From contig JAYEVE010000988.1 in the NCBI GenBank assembly GCA_036346375.1, positions 1 to 64,000 on the forward strand: a stretch of 64,000 nucleotides of DNA. The letters are read 5' to 3'. Positions 61,641 through 64,000 of this stretch are shown here, in pieces; position 1 is the first letter of the stretch, and every line of letters starts with the position of its first letter. Source of the stretch: Guadua angustifolia (Eukaryota; Streptophyta; Magnoliopsida; Poales; Poaceae). Both the position numbers and the translations under genes were made by a program. The notes beneath the pieces are model-generated. The model saw only the letters and a program-made list of their open reading frames with translations. It did no database searches and was not told the origin of the DNA.

Positions 61641-63642
61641 CAAGGGATTTAATATTTAGCTTCTCCCATCTCTTCGTGCCAATCATGCTCAATCTCACTA
61701 ATTTTGGCTATTTTCCCCGTTTTGTTTTGTGCATATTTGAGATTTGGATCGGGCGAAGCCAGCAGCTCCTGCGGTCATGGCACTTGTGAGTTCCTTGCGC
61801 TTCATCTATTTCGTTCTTGCTTCAGTAGTGGTTGCGTAGTTCAACTTGCCTATAAGCAGATTTTGATGTGCTCGAATATTGTCAAGTCTATTGGATTTCC
61901 AGGACGTGTGCTGCGTGGTTACCTTGATTTGATCCGTAATGCGAGTTTGTAGGTTTCTACCTATGCCGTGTCTTTCCGGATGCAATTCGCGAGTCCTAAT
62001 ATCGATCTGACAGGGGCGATAGGTCATAGGTCATTTGGATTTTCTGTCGAGATGATTTGCTCTGGATCATGCGTAAGCTTGTTGGATCTCCAGGATATGT
62101 ATTTATTTGTGAATAATAGTCTATTTTGATTTCAAATGATCAATCTTGCGAGTGGCTTTTCTCTTATATATTACAGTGTTGCAATGAATTTTAGTTATAT
62201 ATATTCTTCTGCATTTCAATAGCTCAATTGGGTTTGGGCCCGATAAATTCCATTTAAGACTTATGATGTTAGTCAACAACAACTATTTCTTTGATCCAAA
62301 TATGTTGAATGGCATGACAGCATCGTTTTCTGGTTAGAGTCTCATTCTTTTGCCTTCCATTGTATTATCTGCCATTCTTTTTCTCCTCTCATGTCAATCT
62401 TGCAGTTATGCAAGAATTTTTACAGGTGCACAGGAGCCATAAGGAAGTGTGTATGATCCGGTCTAGACGCGAGTGTGTGTGTGTGTGTATTTTTTTGGCA
62501 GATGTGGACAAAGATGACTCTTTGTTTGATGTCGACGTAGTTTGTTCTTCCTGAGCTCCTCTTTTCTTCATGATCCATATATCTCTTTCTGCACGAATGA
62601 TTCTCGTGTGCATGTCATTAACTTTGTGTTACCATAGTGGTATTTGTCTATTTGATTTGCTTGCAAACTGCAGCTGTTACTTGCAAACTGCAGCTGTTAC
62701 TAGGTTATACATAGCACTTTTGGCTGCAAGCTTGTGTAACTTGATAGCCAGAAACGGAGCAAAAATGTTGGTTGAGGTCATTCTTTTTTCTCTTGATAAT
62801 CGCCATAATTACAATGGAAATATTCCAATTTTGATGTCAGTTATTCTATATAAGTGAACCTAAATTTTTTCAGGGGAAATAAAATAATCATGTGGTGACA
62901 ATGTTCGATAAGTGATGAGATCAACTCTTTTTAGACTTATATAGACCTGTTGCGCTAATCTTGAAGTCTTGAAATTTGAGAGAATGACAATGGATAGCTC
63001 TACATTTCCATGTTTTGTCAATTATTATTCTCATTGGTACCTCAGACTAATTGTACATGCTTAGAGCTGAAAGAGATCTATGTATGTGAAACTCATATTG
63101 CTGCTATGATGTTCAGTTAATGCTAAGTTCATGTTTCTGTCTGCAAATTCAAATAGCCGTTGAATGTTCATGTTATCAGAGTTATTAAGTGATGAAATTT
63201 TAGTTCAGATCTATCATATATATGTGTTATCATGTGTGGTTTTAGCTCAGATTCTTCTGCATATCAAGATCCATTGTTCATTCTTATAGATGTTGATTTT
63301 ACAGAATAAAAAGGTTATTTCGAGGGAACATTGTACTCAACAGATGTTGTCCGTTCTAGGTTAACATTCGACATACGCTAAAAGATTATTAGATTTAATG
63401 GACCACTTGTCTTTGTTTAATTCATATGCTGATTTGTAGTTCCTGCTTGCCAAGTATATTTGCTGAGTTTTTGATCTCTATAATCATATTCATGTAATAT
63501 CATTGGCTCATCGCTATCAAATCTTTTTTTGATTCATAAGATGATTTGTTGTTCCTGCTTGCCAAGTATATTTGTCCAGTTTTTGGTGTCTATAATCACG
63601 TTCAGTGATCCCTTTTGTATAATGAACGTCCTTTTTCTACAG
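61641..63642 (+). other. Probable intron sequence with short tandem repeats
   Basis: T-rich sequence typical of plant introns. It includes a perfect 20-bp tandem repeat (62661-62680 and 62681-62700, ttgcaaactgcagctgttac), a (GT)n run at 62473-62488, and a 73-bp direct repeat at 63421-63493 and 63533-63605. No coding region was recognised; the 82-codon frame at 61704-61952 has no family match. Confidence 0.45.
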
Positions 63643-63697
63643 TTCTTGTTTGGAATTCGCATGGTGCTTTACCTGCCTAGCTTGGAGCCCTATCCAG
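63643..63697 (+). CDS. Candidate internal exon of an unidentified gene
   Basis: 55 bp between an acceptor (cctttttctacag) and a donor (ccag|gtaatac). In one frame it encodes FLFGIRMVLYLPSLEPYPG. I do not recognise the protein. Further possible exonic sequence follows after ttctag at 63756, with two open frames to the window end. The call rests on splice-site quality and the open frame only. Confidence 0.35.
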
Positions 63698-64000
63698 GTA
63701 ATACTCCAATCAGGAATGAGGTGCTTGTCATGGATGAGGCAGGGTTTGGTTCTAGGCATGCCAATTGAGTGTGCTGCTGTCACTGGTGATGTATTACGCG
63801 ATGCTTTTATTTCGAGTTACTTCCTATGCTGCTTACTATGTCGCCTTCTTTTTGGACTTGTCCAGGTATACTGCCCTCGCAATTGTGGAATACACATCTT
63901 GGAGTTTCTATCAAAGGGCATCAATATTTACAGAGACCAGTGATGGACAGTGATTTGTTCCTGTCATGTGAGTCCTTCGTCTAGAACTTAGTTATTTCTA
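63698..64000 (+). other. Continuation of the unidentified gene region
   Basis: Two plus-strand frames stay open to about 63950 (63650-63943 and 63765-63953), one of them hydrophobic (VTSYAAYYVAFFLDLSRYTA). I cannot tell which, if either, is translated. Confidence 0.3.

Overview
The window is nuclear DNA of a flowering plant, almost certainly a grass and most likely rice or a close Oryza relative. The evidence is the mix of Ty3/gypsy, Ty1/copia, LINE, hAT, Tourist-like and Mutator-like elements, intron-bearing gene pieces, rice-type SMXL/D53 and LRR-kinase fragments, and a tandem pair of atypical NB-LRR-like genes. No prokaryotic feature, CRISPR array or tRNA/rRNA gene was seen. About two thirds of the window is transposon.

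Layout. 1-11662 holds two nested Ty3/gypsy elements on the minus strand; the decayed left one sits inside the RNase H region of the right one. 12323-17724 is a copia element (minus) with both LTRs and a 5-bp target duplication, itself hit by a LINE-like tail. 17931-18999 is a second LINE-like insertion of the same family. It has a 13-bp target duplication and lies in the last codons of an ELM2-domain gene (last exon 19000-19896, minus).

20827-28535 and 42321-51560 are two direct copies of a segmental duplication. Each carries one minus-strand NB-LRR-like gene. Copy A is split by a 3.2-kb gag-protease-only copia element (23618-26841). Copy B is an open 973-codon gene (48651-51572), and its downstream flank received a 4.75-kb copia element with identical LTRs and one uninterrupted 1441-codon frame (42494-47246).

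Between the copies (28536-42320) lies a graveyard: nested MITEs, a fold-back element, an hAT element with an 8-bp target duplication, a Tourist MITE, an omega-amidase pseudogene, and pieces of an LRR receptor kinase, an SMXL/D53 gene and a CCCH zinc-finger gene. To the right are a gypsy LTR-plus-leader stub, hAT and Tourist MITEs, and a block repeated from upstream of copy A. A FAR1-type Mutator-like element with about 225-bp GC-rich inverted repeats (57351-61255) follows. The last 2.7 kb looks like the 5' end of an ordinary plus-strand gene that runs out of the window.

How it fits together. The host genes recognised are the NB-LRR-like pair and the ELM2 gene; almost everything else is mobile DNA or captured fragments. 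Shared versus private insertions date events: the gene duplication came before both copia insertions into its copies. Exact joins, family names and expression cannot be settled from sequence reading alone.
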